DNA of 47,435 bases from Flavobacteriales bacterium (lineage in GTDB: Bacteria > Bacteroidota > Bacteroidia > Flavobacteriales_D > Crocinitomicaceae). Positions 8,601 to 15,419 of this stretch are shown here, piece by piece (position 1 is the first letter of the stretch; each line of letters starts with the position of its first letter). The DNA lies in assembly GCA_947500755.1 (NCBI GenBank), contig CANMTO010000016.1, positions 1-47,435 of the forward strand, read 5' to 3'. The notes beneath the pieces are model-generated. The model was not told the origin of the DNA. It saw nothing but the letters and a program-made list of their open reading frames with translations, and ran no database searches. The translations under genes and the position numbers were made by a program.

Positions 8601-9443
8601 CTTGCCTTGAATCGCTCTATTGAACGTCAAGGAGAGCTCTTTGTGGGTGGCATTCAACAACGTAAAGAAATGAAAGCACTCGAGTTGTTTTTCATCGAAA
8701 AGTACCCGGCGATTGATGAGGGATCCCGCGCCAAACTTGTTGCGATGTTCGTAAAAACCAGGGTGCTGCCCGATCAAGAAGAGTTTATCGAGCAAGTAAT
8801 AGAATCCAAGAATCCCTTTGAATTTTTGGAGTTAATTTATAGTTTGCAAATTGTCCGGAATTTTATAGAGACCATTCTAACCTCCTCGGATCGGGCAACC
8901 AATGTGGTACAAGACCTGAGGTCATTTATAAAAGATCAGCGCAATAGCGATAAGGGTCCGGTTAATTTGTTTGAAAATATTAATACCGTATTAAATGTCT
9001 TTAATTACGAGATAAAACGAAGTGTCGAATTAGTCTTTGAGGTGGAACGCTCGCTCTTCATTGAAGGGTTTGACATTAAATTGTTCCAATTGTGGTCCAA
9101 TATTATTAAAAATGCCATTGAGTCTTTAGATCAATTTAAGGACCGTGGAATTATAAAAATTGCAGCCGAGTCTACACCGGATTATGTTACAGTCCATATT
9201 TCCAATAATGGCCCAAAAATACCTACGGAGGTAAAAGAACGAATGTTTGAGAAGTTTTACACCACCAAGGCAAGACGAAACGGATCAGGACTCGGATTGA
9301 GTATTGTTAAGAGCGTGTTAGAAGAACACGGTGCGAAAATGACCCTTGAATCTACGGATGAGTGGACTACTTTCTCCTTTGTGTTTAGGCGTTTAAATTA
9401 TGAAACGGAGAAAAAAAATGAGGTCGAGATTGAATTAATGTAA
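5667..9443 (+). CDS. HNOBA-PAS-GAF hybrid-sensing histidine kinase, H-NOX partner
   Basis: A soluble sensor kinase of 1258 residues with no transmembrane segment. The N-terminal ~160 residues resemble the HNOBA (H-NOX-associated, PAS-like) domain plus the start of a coiled coil; LTLKDFPQQDYIAEYLFLLQ matches the closing segment of that domain in guanylate cyclases. PAS domains follow at about 170-260, 281-404 and 413-530 (each S-box-like, ending DITQRK and DISERK for the latter two). GAF domains sit at about 533-705 and 731-881. A coiled coil leads to the phosphoacceptor His941 (GIAHDLNTPLG). The HATPase domain has Asn1149 (NIIKNAIES), a DxG-box replaced by SNNGPKI, and GSGLGLSI. The H-to-N-box distance is unusually long. 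ATG 5667 overlaps the H-NOX stop; an ATG two codons earlier is possible. Confidence 0.92.
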   Translation: MSTDAELNELFSALEFANPHTLFVGNDFSLLKVGKAFHKAINLSTSDSFDTTFEWVTGGSFDKLRNNTSQLFFIQTHDGSKRYKISGRPVEWGYIIHGSPVINANFHISAYQLTLKDFPQQDYIAEYLFLLQASTKALEDLQRLNHEYRLKNKALEESKQELLNTSLFPEENPNPVLRIGVGCKLLYANPSSTQFLRDFNFTTDILNDKELNEHLNYAHVNHLENHSAYLTRNNNTYQLNIRKKGSNEFFNLYAADITHFVNEVAQKENELTELALKLNDQQEFYEYILNNIPSDIAVFDDQHRYLFVNPQGIKSSETREFMIGKDDYDYCALKGISTAGADFRRAKFLEVLKQDREVEWEDEIHDAHGNRKVIMRRMRPIYNPNNKQRNVVGYGIDITQRKLAEEEVQKSHLRLTLLEQFLNAASDAVQVADEYGNFVYINKAASERLGIAVEEITAYKVSDIDHQFKDKKAWEAHISFLKEKGSFSSESVNVNQKNGKTMDVEVYVRFQIIDGIGYIIAASRDISERKLAERIVAYKNKFQAVIMGVATEFIDIKPNELDALINSTLERLGTFMNVDRVYLFEYNYENQTTSNTHEWVAPGISPELENLQDIPFEYVPVWVETHAKGENIEVENTSQLSEGMFKKLLVDQGIKSLIALPLMHEGISLGFVGLDSVNDYRKFYEDEKVLLVLLSRMLVNVKERIRNITAIQESNITIQQMNEELQHIVQAEKTVNLLADSFLTGTDYEAICWDIVENIISQLDFEDCVIYKLEDKSLVQVAAMGNKTKRRRVLKDTMKIPLGQGIVGTVAKTGKPLRIDDTSLDERYIVDDEKRLSEVAVPIKLGRKIWGVIDSENDQEGFFTDLHLRVLMTISNLLSQKISALEEQKTKEKLQLEILEINTDLERRVIEETNRNLELTKSMSDQEKLVTIGEIASGIAHDLNTPLGAIKIGAESIRFTLDNLFGNVVSKCSEAQINLALNRSIERQGELFVGGIQQRKEMKALELFFIEKYPAIDEGSRAKLVAMFVKTRVLPDQEEFIEQVIESKNPFEFLELIYSLQIVRNFIETILTSSDRATNVVQDLRSFIKDQRNSDKGPVNLFENINTVLNVFNYEIKRSVELVFEVERSLFIEGFDIKLFQLWSNIIKNAIESLDQFKDRGIIKIAAESTPDYVTVHISNNGPKIPTEVKERMFEKFYTTKARRNGSGLGLSIVKSVLEEHGAKMTLESTDEWTTFSFVFRRLNYETEKKNEVEIELM

Positions 9444-9451
9444 TACCTTTG
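9444..9451 (+). promoter_or_regulatory. Possible internal -7 element before response regulator gene
   Basis: TACCTTTG matches TAnnTTTG and ends five bases before the response regulator ATG, within the 12-base gap after the kinase gene. No TTG lies at the proper spacing, so an internal start is only a possibility. Confidence 0.25.
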
Positions 9452-9455
9452 TTCT

Positions 9456-9863
9456 ATGGATGAAATAAAATATGCGGTTGTTTGTGTGGATGATGATCCA
9501 TTCATTTTGCAGATGTTGGGCTTTCAACTGGGTAAGATTTTAGACCAAAAATGCACCTTGCTCGAGTATTTTACAGACCCTTATGAAGCCTTACTTAATA
9601 TTGATCAGCTTGTGGCTGATAAAATAGATATTATCTTTATAATCGTGGATTATCAAATGCCACAAATGACTGGTGCACAGCTTATTCGATCTATAAAAGA
9701 AAAATATCCAGAACTCAAATGTGTCATGCTTTCTGGCCAAGCTAATCCAGTTTCTTTAGATGGATTGGTTAAAGATAACTTACTCGACTCTTTTATTTCC
9801 AAACCATGGGATGAAGAAGTGCTCTTCAATGCGGTTCGACCTATCCTAGAAAACATTCACTAG
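9456..9863 (+). CDS. Single-domain response regulator (CheY-like receiver)
   Basis: A 135-residue receiver domain without an output domain. The acidic pocket is Asp12-Asp13-Asp14, the phosphoacceptor is Asp65 (IIVDYQMPQMTG), the conserved Ser is Ser93 (MLSGQ) and the Lys is Lys116 (FISKPWD). It lies 12 bases after the HNOBA kinase and is the natural phosphotransfer partner. Without a DNA-binding or enzymatic domain it should act by protein-protein contact or in a phosphorelay. Confidence 0.92.
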   Translation: MDEIKYAVVCVDDDPFILQMLGFQLGKILDQKCTLLEYFTDPYEALLNIDQLVADKIDIIFIIVDYQMPQMTGAQLIRSIKEKYPELKCVMLSGQANPVSLDGLVKDNLLDSFISKPWDEEVLFNAVRPILENIH

Positions 9864-9868
9864 TACCG

Positions 9869-11206
9869 ATGAAAACCATTTTGGTATTGGGAGCAGGACT
9901 GTCTGCTTCTTCCTTACTTCGCTATCTTTCTGAACGACTAATCTCTCAAGATTGGTTGCTTAAAATTGGGAATTCGAACATTGAGCCGCTGCGTTCTAAA
10001 TATGGTGATAATCAGCGTATTCAATTAATTCAACTGGATGCCAGTGTAGCCGAGGAGCGTCGCGCAGTTATTGCTCACGTTGATTTAGTGATTTCCATGC
10101 TTCCGTCTAAATTCCATCTAGAAGTGGCTCGGGATTGCATAGATTTGAGAACGGATTTAATAACGCCAAGTTATGTTTCTCCAGCCATGAAACAATTGCA
10201 CGAAGAGGCCGTACTCAAAGGTGTTACCATTTTGAATGAAACTGGAGTAGACCCGGGAATAGACCACATGAGTGCCATGCGGATTATGGATGAGAAACGA
10301 CAAGAAGGCGCCAGATTGAAAGTGTTTAAATCCTTTTGTGGGGGGCTCATTGCGCCAGAATCTGATGATAATTCATGGCATTATAAGTTTACATGGAATC
10401 CACGCAATGTAATCCTCGCCGGACAAGGAGGGATTGCCGCATTTCGTCAAAACAAAGAACTCAAGTACATTCCATATGCTCAGTTATTCAAAAGAACTGA
10501 ACGATTTATTATTGATGGGTACGGTGCTTTTGACGGCTACGCCAATAGAAATTCATTAAAATACATCGATAGTTATAACATCGATGAGGTGGAAACCATT
10601 TATCGAGGAACCCTCAGAAAACCAGATTTTTGTCAAGGCTGGGACGTGTTAATTGAACTTGGCCTTACCGATGATAGTTATGTGCTAGAAAACAGCAGCT
10701 TGCTAAGCCCACGACAATTAATGAATGCCTTTTTACCCTATCATCTCGTGGATAGTGTGGAAGTTAAATTTAAAAAATTCTTACGTCCAGAACGCGCGCA
10801 TCTTTTTGAGCTGTTTCAAGAAATTGGCTGCTTTAAAGGGGATGTATTGTTGTTTCATGAAGATGCGAGTCCCGCGGTGCTGCTGCATACCCTCCTTGAA
10901 AAAGCGTGGGTGTTAAAGCCAACGGATAAAGATATGTTAGTCATGTTGCATGAGTTTGAATTTGAATATGCAGGGGCGCGCACTAAAATCAATTCATCTA
11001 TGGTAGCACTGGGAGAGGACAATGTGTTTACGGCAATGTCAAATACAGTAGGCATACCCATTGGTATTATCGCTAAACTCATTTTAAATGGCTATTCAAA
11101 TCCTGGGGTTCATATTCCTATTCAAAAGGAATTATATTTGCCTGTACTGATGGAATTGGAAGAATTTGGAATTAAATTTACCGATACAATAACAGAAATA
11201 AACTAA
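9869..11206 (+). CDS. Saccharopine dehydrogenase family protein
   Basis: A 445-residue oxidoreductase with an N-terminal Rossmann fold (VLGAGLSASSLLRYL, from residue 5) and a C-terminal saccharopine dehydrogenase/reductase domain (NETGVDPGIDHMSAMRIMDE in the middle; GGLIAPESDDNSWHYKFTW following). This pattern matches the glutamate-forming saccharopine dehydrogenases such as yeast Lys9 and the C-terminal half of plant LKR/SDH. In bacteria such enzymes may take part in lysine degradation or in saccharopine-like condensations. No partner lysine-ketoglutarate reductase is seen nearby. The gene starts five bases after the response regulator, so shared transcription with the H-NOX module is likely. 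Confidence 0.85.
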   Translation: MKTILVLGAGLSASSLLRYLSERLISQDWLLKIGNSNIEPLRSKYGDNQRIQLIQLDASVAEERRAVIAHVDLVISMLPSKFHLEVARDCIDLRTDLITPSYVSPAMKQLHEEAVLKGVTILNETGVDPGIDHMSAMRIMDEKRQEGARLKVFKSFCGGLIAPESDDNSWHYKFTWNPRNVILAGQGGIAAFRQNKELKYIPYAQLFKRTERFIIDGYGAFDGYANRNSLKYIDSYNIDEVETIYRGTLRKPDFCQGWDVLIELGLTDDSYVLENSSLLSPRQLMNAFLPYHLVDSVEVKFKKFLRPERAHLFELFQEIGCFKGDVLLFHEDASPAVLLHTLLEKAWVLKPTDKDMLVMLHEFEFEYAGARTKINSSMVALGEDNVFTAMSNTVGIPIGIIAKLILNGYSNPGVHIPIQKELYLPVLMELEEFGIKFTDTITEIN

Positions 11207-11209
11207 GCC

Positions 11210-11515
11210 ATGGATCAACAAGAAAACCAAATGAATATTGAATTATCCGAAGAGATTGCTTTGGGTATCTATTCCAACCTTGCTGTCATCACGCATTCTA
11301 CCGCAGAAGTCGTTTGTGATTTTATTCAAATGATGCCGGGAATGCCCAAGGGAAAAGTGCGATCCAGGGTGCTAATGACTCCCCAAAATGCAAAACGATT
11401 TTTGCATGCATTGGCAGATAATATTGAAAAATACGAGCAGAATTTTGGTGTAATTGAGGAGCCTCAAGCAGGAATGCCCCCGATGCACTTTGGTACGCCG
11501 AATACTATGGCATAA
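11210..11515 (+). CDS. DUF3467 domain-containing protein
   Basis: A small (101 residue) cytoplasmic protein of a widespread but uncharacterised family. The body (IALGIYSNLAVITHSTAEVV, then DFIQMMPGMPKGKVRSRV and MTPQNAKRFLHAL) is the DUF3467 signature. It ends in a methionine/proline-rich tail. It begins three bases after the saccharopine dehydrogenase-like gene, and its TAA shares its last base with the glycosyltransferase ATG. Function unknown. Confidence 0.85.
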   Translation: MDQQENQMNIELSEEIALGIYSNLAVITHSTAEVVCDFIQMMPGMPKGKVRSRVLMTPQNAKRFLHALADNIEKYEQNFGVIEEPQAGMPPMHFGTPNTMA

Positions 11516-12417
11516 TGCTGAGCATTTGCATTCCAGCCTATCACTGTAATGTAGATGCCTTAGTGCTTGCCTTGCAAGGTCAGCTTGAATTACTTCCGAA
11601 TTCCGTCGAGGTTTTGGTCTGTGATGATTGTTCACCATCCCCAGTCATCACCACAGTGCCCTTGTTCTCAGGATTCAGGTTACTTCGAAATGACCACAAC
11701 CTAGGTCGGTCAGCAACTCGAAATAGATTGGTTCACGAAGCGAAAGGAGACCTTATCCTATTCTTGGATGGTGATTCAGAACTCGTGGAGCGCGATTTTG
11801 TTGCAAAGTGGTTGAAACTTGCTGAAAACGATTCAATCTGCGTTTGTTATGGCGGCAGTGTTTACCAAGAGGAAACACCACCCGCTGAACAGTTTTTACG
11901 ATGGAAAGTCAGTAACACAAGGGAAAGTAAAAACCTAGAAGAACGGTCGAAAGGTGGCTCGGGATTCAAAACAAACAATGTTCTCCTTCGGAAATCAATA
12001 TTCCAAAACTTATCGTTTAATGAAGCGCTCAGGGGATATGGGCATGAGGATACCTTATTTGGTGTTGAGCTCGGTCTTTTGGGGTTTCAAACCCATCACA
12101 TCACTAATCCCGTAAAAAATGCAGTCTTGGATTCGAATGAAGTGTTCTTGCGGAAAACAGAGGAGGCCATTCAAAATCTCAATCGCTGTATTCATTATGC
12201 CTCAAATCCCGATGCATTTATCGCACAGGTTAGGGTACTTCGGGTTCACCGTTCCTTAAAACGATTCAAGCTATTGTGGCTGTTGAGAATGGTGTCTAAT
12301 TTAGCCATGCCAACTGTAGTAAACCGGTTAAACGCAGGTAACCCCGTTGGAATAATTCCCTTATTTGATGTGTATAAACTATGTATGCTCGATCGGATTA
12401 TCCGTTTAACGGACTGA
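11515..12417 (+). CDS. Glycosyltransferase family 2 protein
   Basis: A GT-A fold, probably inverting sugar transferase of 300 residues. It opens with ICIPAYHCNVDAL and the nucleotide-binding VLVCDDCSPSP. The metal-binding DxD-type motif is LFLDGDSEL, and the acceptor-side ED motif may be GYGHEDTLFG. No transmembrane helix is apparent, apart from a weakly hydrophobic C-terminal stretch. The donor and acceptor sugars cannot be predicted. Its start overlaps the DUF3467 stop (TAATG). Its 3' end overlaps the convergent glycosyltransferase by 20 bases. Confidence 0.88.
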   Translation: MLSICIPAYHCNVDALVLALQGQLELLPNSVEVLVCDDCSPSPVITTVPLFSGFRLLRNDHNLGRSATRNRLVHEAKGDLILFLDGDSELVERDFVAKWLKLAENDSICVCYGGSVYQEETPPAEQFLRWKVSNTRESKNLEERSKGGSGFKTNNVLLRKSIFQNLSFNEALRGYGHEDTLFGVELGLLGFQTHHITNPVKNAVLDSNEVFLRKTEEAIQNLNRCIHYASNPDAFIAQVRVLRVHRSLKRFKLLWLLRMVSNLAMPTVVNRLNAGNPVGIIPLFDVYKLCMLDRIIRLTD

Positions 12418-13516
12418 GTATAGATGCTAATGCTGCTTTCTCATGATCCCAATGTTCTGTTTCAGATGCTTTTTTTGAATTCCGTTGATGCGTGGCAAGT
12501 AACGCTGGATATTTTTGATAGAAAGCAATCGCCCACTGAATTGATTCTGGCGTAATTTGCTTCATTATATACCCACATTCATAGGTGGACACCAAGCCTG
12601 ATATTTCTGGCTGAGGCCCGCTAATTACCGCAATTCCGGCGTGGAAATAATCAAATATTTTATTGGGCAGTGCCAAGTGAAAATTCAAACATGGGTCTGC
12701 ATCATAGGCGAGGCCAATCGATGCGAGTTGAGTATATCGCATCATTTCATGATAAGGAATACGTGTGATGAAATGAACCTTTGCTTCGATTCCAAGCGCT
12801 GCTGATTGTTGTTTCGCGTCTTCGATGGCATTGCCCCCGCCAATAATCAATAAGCTTACACCGCTCAGTAGACTCATGGCTTTGATCGTTTCCTCTAACC
12901 CTCTTCCTTTATTTATGCCGGATCCTTGAATCACAACTACGAGGTCTCCCTCCGGGATGCCTAAAGCCATCTTTGTGTGTGCTGAAGTGAGGGTGATTCG
13001 TTTGGGTACATTTCGAATGACGCTTGGATTGATTCCGTATTTATGATTGAAGTAGCGAGCCAAAGAGTGGTTTACTGTAATGAATAGAGCTGCTTTTACG
13101 GCAAGGTGTTTTTCAATAATTCCCCAAATTGACCTCTTGATCGGAGCGTTCCGCAGTTCTGGGACTTCGGTAAAGAGCTCGTGGGCATCAACGGTGAAAA
13201 ACAGGCGCCTTATTTTACAAACCATAATACACGGTAGCACCGTATCTAGATCGTTGGCCCAAATAATATCTGCTTTTTTAAATAGTAAAAAGAAAAAAAG
13301 CCAAACGTGAAAGCTGAGGTAAAATAAAGGTCCGTGTGAAAAAGGGAGCTTAACCCTGTAGCTGGCATAGGGCAACATAGGCATCACCGGGCTTGAAGGC
13401 AGTTGCCTGCCCAGAACAAGTACCTTGAAACCCATCTCGTGCATGAGTTCGCAATGCCGTAAAACCCGATTGTCGGTGGCTAAATCAGAAGTGACACAAA
13501 CAATAATTGTTTTCAT
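12398..13516 (-). CDS. Glycosyltransferase, GT-B fold (family 4-like)
   Basis: A 372-residue retaining glycosyltransferase. The N-terminal Rossmann half begins MKTIIVCVTSDLATDNRVLRH, a start typical of Bacteroidota GT4-like enzymes. The C-terminal donor-binding half has VVIQGSGINKGRGLEETIKA, LLIIGGGNAIED and the late acidic region NKIFDYFHAGIAVISGPQPE, corresponding to the nucleotide-sugar site. Substrates are unknown. It stands alone on the minus strand, tail to tail with the GT2 gene, suggesting two glycosylation genes with unrelated control. The tRNA-tuf operon diverges from it. Confidence 0.87.
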   Translation of the reverse strand: MKTIIVCVTSDLATDNRVLRHCELMHEMGFKVLVLGRQLPSSPVMPMLPYASYRVKLPFSHGPLFYLSFHVWLFFFLLFKKADIIWANDLDTVLPCIMVCKIRRLFFTVDAHELFTEVPELRNAPIKRSIWGIIEKHLAVKAALFITVNHSLARYFNHKYGINPSVIRNVPKRITLTSAHTKMALGIPEGDLVVVIQGSGINKGRGLEETIKAMSLLSGVSLLIIGGGNAIEDAKQQSAALGIEAKVHFITRIPYHEMMRYTQLASIGLAYDADPCLNFHLALPNKIFDYFHAGIAVISGPQPEISGLVSTYECGYIMKQITPESIQWAIAFYQKYPALLATHQRNSKKASETEHWDHEKAALASILSPLNG

Positions 13517-13616
13517 AGTTCTCGGGGTAAAGGTATGAAACGTTACCCGAACTCCGTTGAATGAGAATTAAACTCAAAAAAATGAACAAATATTTTTTCA
13601 ATAAAAAAAAGCTTTG

Positions 13617-13624
13617 TACATTTG
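13617..13624 (+). promoter_or_regulatory. Putative -7 element of the tRNA-tuf-rpo operon
   Basis: TACATTTG matches TAnnTTTG and lies 50 bases before the first tRNA. No TTG is at the standard distance, but a T-rich run (13592-13598) occupies that place. The surrounding 13517-13674 region holds no gene. It is the only strong promoter-like signal before the long plus-strand block. Confidence 0.45.
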
Positions 13625-13674
13625 CAATCCGAAATTTGACGGGGAAGTTCTTTTTTTCATGAAAACCAATAATT

Positions 13675-13748
13675 GCCGATGTAGCTCAGTTGGCCAGAGC
13701 AGCTGATTTGTAATCAGCTGGTCGGGGGTTCGAATCCCTCCATCGGCT
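13675..13748 (+). tRNA. tRNA-Thr (anticodon TGT)
   Basis: A 74-base cloverleaf. The acceptor GCCGATG pairs fully with CATCGGC (13741-13747), the discriminator is T, the anticodon stem GCTGA/TCAGC encloses loop TTTGTAA, and the T arm contains GTTCGAATC. CCA is not encoded. It is the first of four clustered tRNAs before tuf. Confidence 0.97.
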
Positions 13749-13758
13749 CGAAATTGTT

Positions 13759-13841
13759 GGGGAGATACTCAAGCGGCCAACGAGGACAGACTGTAAATCT
13801 GTTGGTTCATACCTTCGCAGGTTCGAATCCTGCTCTCCCCA
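13759..13841 (+). tRNA. tRNA-Tyr (anticodon GTA)
   Basis: An 83-base class II tRNA with a long variable arm. The acceptor GGGGAGA pairs with TCTCCCC (13834-13840), the discriminator is A, and the anticodon stem ACAGA/TCTGT encloses loop CTGTAAA with GTA at 13793-13795. CCA is not encoded. Confidence 0.97.
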
Positions 13842-13861
13842 CAAGAAACTGCAAATAATAA

Positions 13862-13934
13862 GCGGGAGTAGCTCAGTTGGTAGAGCGTCAGCCTTCCAAG
13901 CTGAATGTCGCGAGTTCGACCCTCGTCTCCCGCT
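13862..13934 (+). tRNA. tRNA-Gly (anticodon TCC)
   Basis: A 73-base cloverleaf. The acceptor GCGGGAG pairs with CTCCCGC (13927-13933), the discriminator is T, and the anticodon stem TCAGC/GCTGA encloses loop CTTCCAA with TCC at 13895-13897. CCA is not encoded. Confidence 0.97.
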
Positions 13935-13943
13935 CAACTGCGT

Positions 13944-14015
13944 GCCGGTGTAGCTCAGGGGTAGAGCGCTTCCTTGGTAAGGAAGAGGTCACGAGTTCAA
14001 ATCTCGTCATTGGCT
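13944..14015 (+). tRNA. tRNA-Thr (anticodon GGT)
   Basis: A 72-base cloverleaf. The anticodon stem CTTCC/GGAAG encloses loop TTGGTAA. The acceptor GCCGGTG pairs with CATTGGC (14008-14014) using two adjacent G-U pairs; the discriminator is T. It lies 70 bases before tuf. CCA is not encoded. Confidence 0.95.
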
Positions 14016-14085
14016 CAATGAAAAAGAATTGATTCTTAGGAATCATGTTAAAAACAGAGTATTAACTAGTAATAAATAAAGTAAA

Positions 14086-15273
14086 ATGGCTAAGGAAAAT
14101 TTCGATCGTTCGAAACCACACGTGAACATTGGAACTATTGGACACGTTGACCACGGTAAAACTACGCTTACTGCTGCAATTTCCAGCGTATTGGCGTCAA
14201 AAGGTCTTGCAAAAATGCGAGACTTCTCTTCAATTGATAACGCTCCAGAAGAGAAAGAAAGAGGGATTACCATTAATACCTCTCACATTGAGTATGAAAC
14301 TCTTGCTCGGCACTACGCGCACGTTGACTGTCCAGGTCACGCCGATTACGTGAAGAACATGGTAACAGGTGCTGCTCAGATGGACGGCGCAATCCTTGTG
14401 GTTGCCGCAACAGATGGTCCGATGCCTCAAACAAGAGAGCACATCCTTCTTGGTCGTCAGGTAGGTGTTCCTTCTATGGTTGTATTCATGAATAAAGTGG
14501 ATATGGTGGATGATGAAGAGCTTCTTGAATTGGTTGAAATGGAAATCCGTGAGTTGCTTTCTTTCTACAAGTATGATGGTGACAACGCTCCAGTAATTCA
14601 AGGATCTGCACTAGGTGCATTGAACGGAGACGCGAAGTGGGTTGCTACTGTAGAAGCACTAATGGATGCTGTTGATTCTTACATTCAATTACCTCCACGT
14701 GAGGTAGACAAAGCATTTTTGATGCCAATTGAAGACGTGTTTACAATCACAGGTCGTGGAACCGTAGCAACAGGTCGTATAGAAACAGGTGTAATTAACT
14801 CTGGAGAGTCTGTAGATATTCTTGGAATGGGTGATACGAAACTTACTTCTACCGTAACTGGTGTTGAAATGTTCCGTAAAATTCTTGACCGTGGTGAAGC
14901 AGGGGACAACGTAGGTTTATTGTTACGCGGTATTGAGAAATCTCAAATCAAGCGTGGAATGGTAATCTGTAAGCCAGGTTCAACTAAACCGCACCAAGAT
15001 TTCAAAGCTGAAATCTATGTATTGAAAAAAGAAGAAGGTGGCCGTCACACGCCATTCCACAACAAATATCGTCCTCAGTTCTATTTCCGTACAACGGATG
15101 TAACCGGTGAAATCAGCCTTACAGACGGTCGTGAAATGGTAATGCCAGGAGATAACGTATCAATTAATGTGAAGTTAATTGTACCAGTAGCTATGGATAA
15201 AGGTCTTCGATTTGCGATTCGCGAAGGAGGTCGTACCGTAGGTGCGGGTCAGGTAACTGAGATCATTGGATAA
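14086..15273 (+). CDS. tuf: Translation elongation factor EF-Tu
   Basis: A GTPase of 395 residues that delivers aminoacyl-tRNA to the ribosome. G1 is GHVDHGKT (19-26), the switch region has the [14 protein letters not shown] stretch, G3 is DCPGHADY, G4 is NKVD, and G5 lies at GSALGALNG. Domain 2 ([18 protein letters not shown]) and domain 3 ([12 protein letters not shown] to [15 protein letters not shown]) are complete. It follows four tRNA genes in the order Thr-Tyr-Gly-Thr, as in the tufB operon of E. coli. A strong hairpin with a T run follows the stop. Confidence 0.99.
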   Translation: MAKENFDRSKPHVNIGTIGHVDHGKTTLTAAISSVLASKGLAKMRDFSSIDNAPEEKERGITINTSHIEYETLARHYAHVDCPGHADYVKNMVTGAAQMDGAILVVAATDGPMPQTREHILLGRQVGVPSMVVFMNKVDMVDDEELLELVEMEIRELLSFYKYDGDNAPVIQGSALGALNGDAKWVATVEALMDAVDSYIQLPPREVDKAFLMPIEDVFTITGRGTVATGRIETGVINSGESVDILGMGDTKLTSTVTGVEMFRKILDRGEAGDNVGLLLRGIEKSQIKRGMVICKPGSTKPHQDFKAEIYVLKKEEGGRHTPFHNKYRPQFYFRTTDVTGEISLTDGREMVMPGDNVSINVKLIVPVAMDKGLRFAIREGGRTVGAGQVTEIIG

Positions 15274-15296
15274 TAATTTGAGTTATTAATATGTTT

Positions 15297-15326
15297 AAAA
15301 GGGGAGTGGATTCTACTCCCCTTTTT
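15297..15326 (+). terminator. Intrinsic terminator/attenuator after tuf
   Basis: The stem GGGGAGT (15301-15307) pairs with ACTCCCC (15315-15321) around a 7-base loop; flanking AAAA and TTTTT extend it and supply the U tract. tRNA-Trp begins two bases later, so it would separate tuf from the downstream secE-rpoC genes unless read through. Confidence 0.85.
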
Positions 15327-15328
15327 AA

Positions 15329-15401
15329 ACGGGTGTAGCTCAGCTGGTAGAGTAGTGGTCTCCAAAACCATTGGTCGTGGGTTCGAATCCTACCGCCCGT
15401 G
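15329..15401 (+). tRNA. tRNA-Trp (anticodon CCA)
   Basis: A 73-base cloverleaf. The acceptor ACGGGTG pairs with CGCCCGT (15394-15400), the discriminator is G, and the anticodon loop CTCCAAA has CCA at 15362-15364. It sits between tuf and secE, a common bacterial arrangement. CCA is not encoded. Confidence 0.97.
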
Positions 15402-15419
15402 CAAATAAATTTAAACACT

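Noticed and set aside
13686..13937. Minus-strand open frame across the tRNA cluster
   Set aside because: It is antisense to three tRNA genes with perfect cloverleafs; such frames are artefacts of tRNA sequence.
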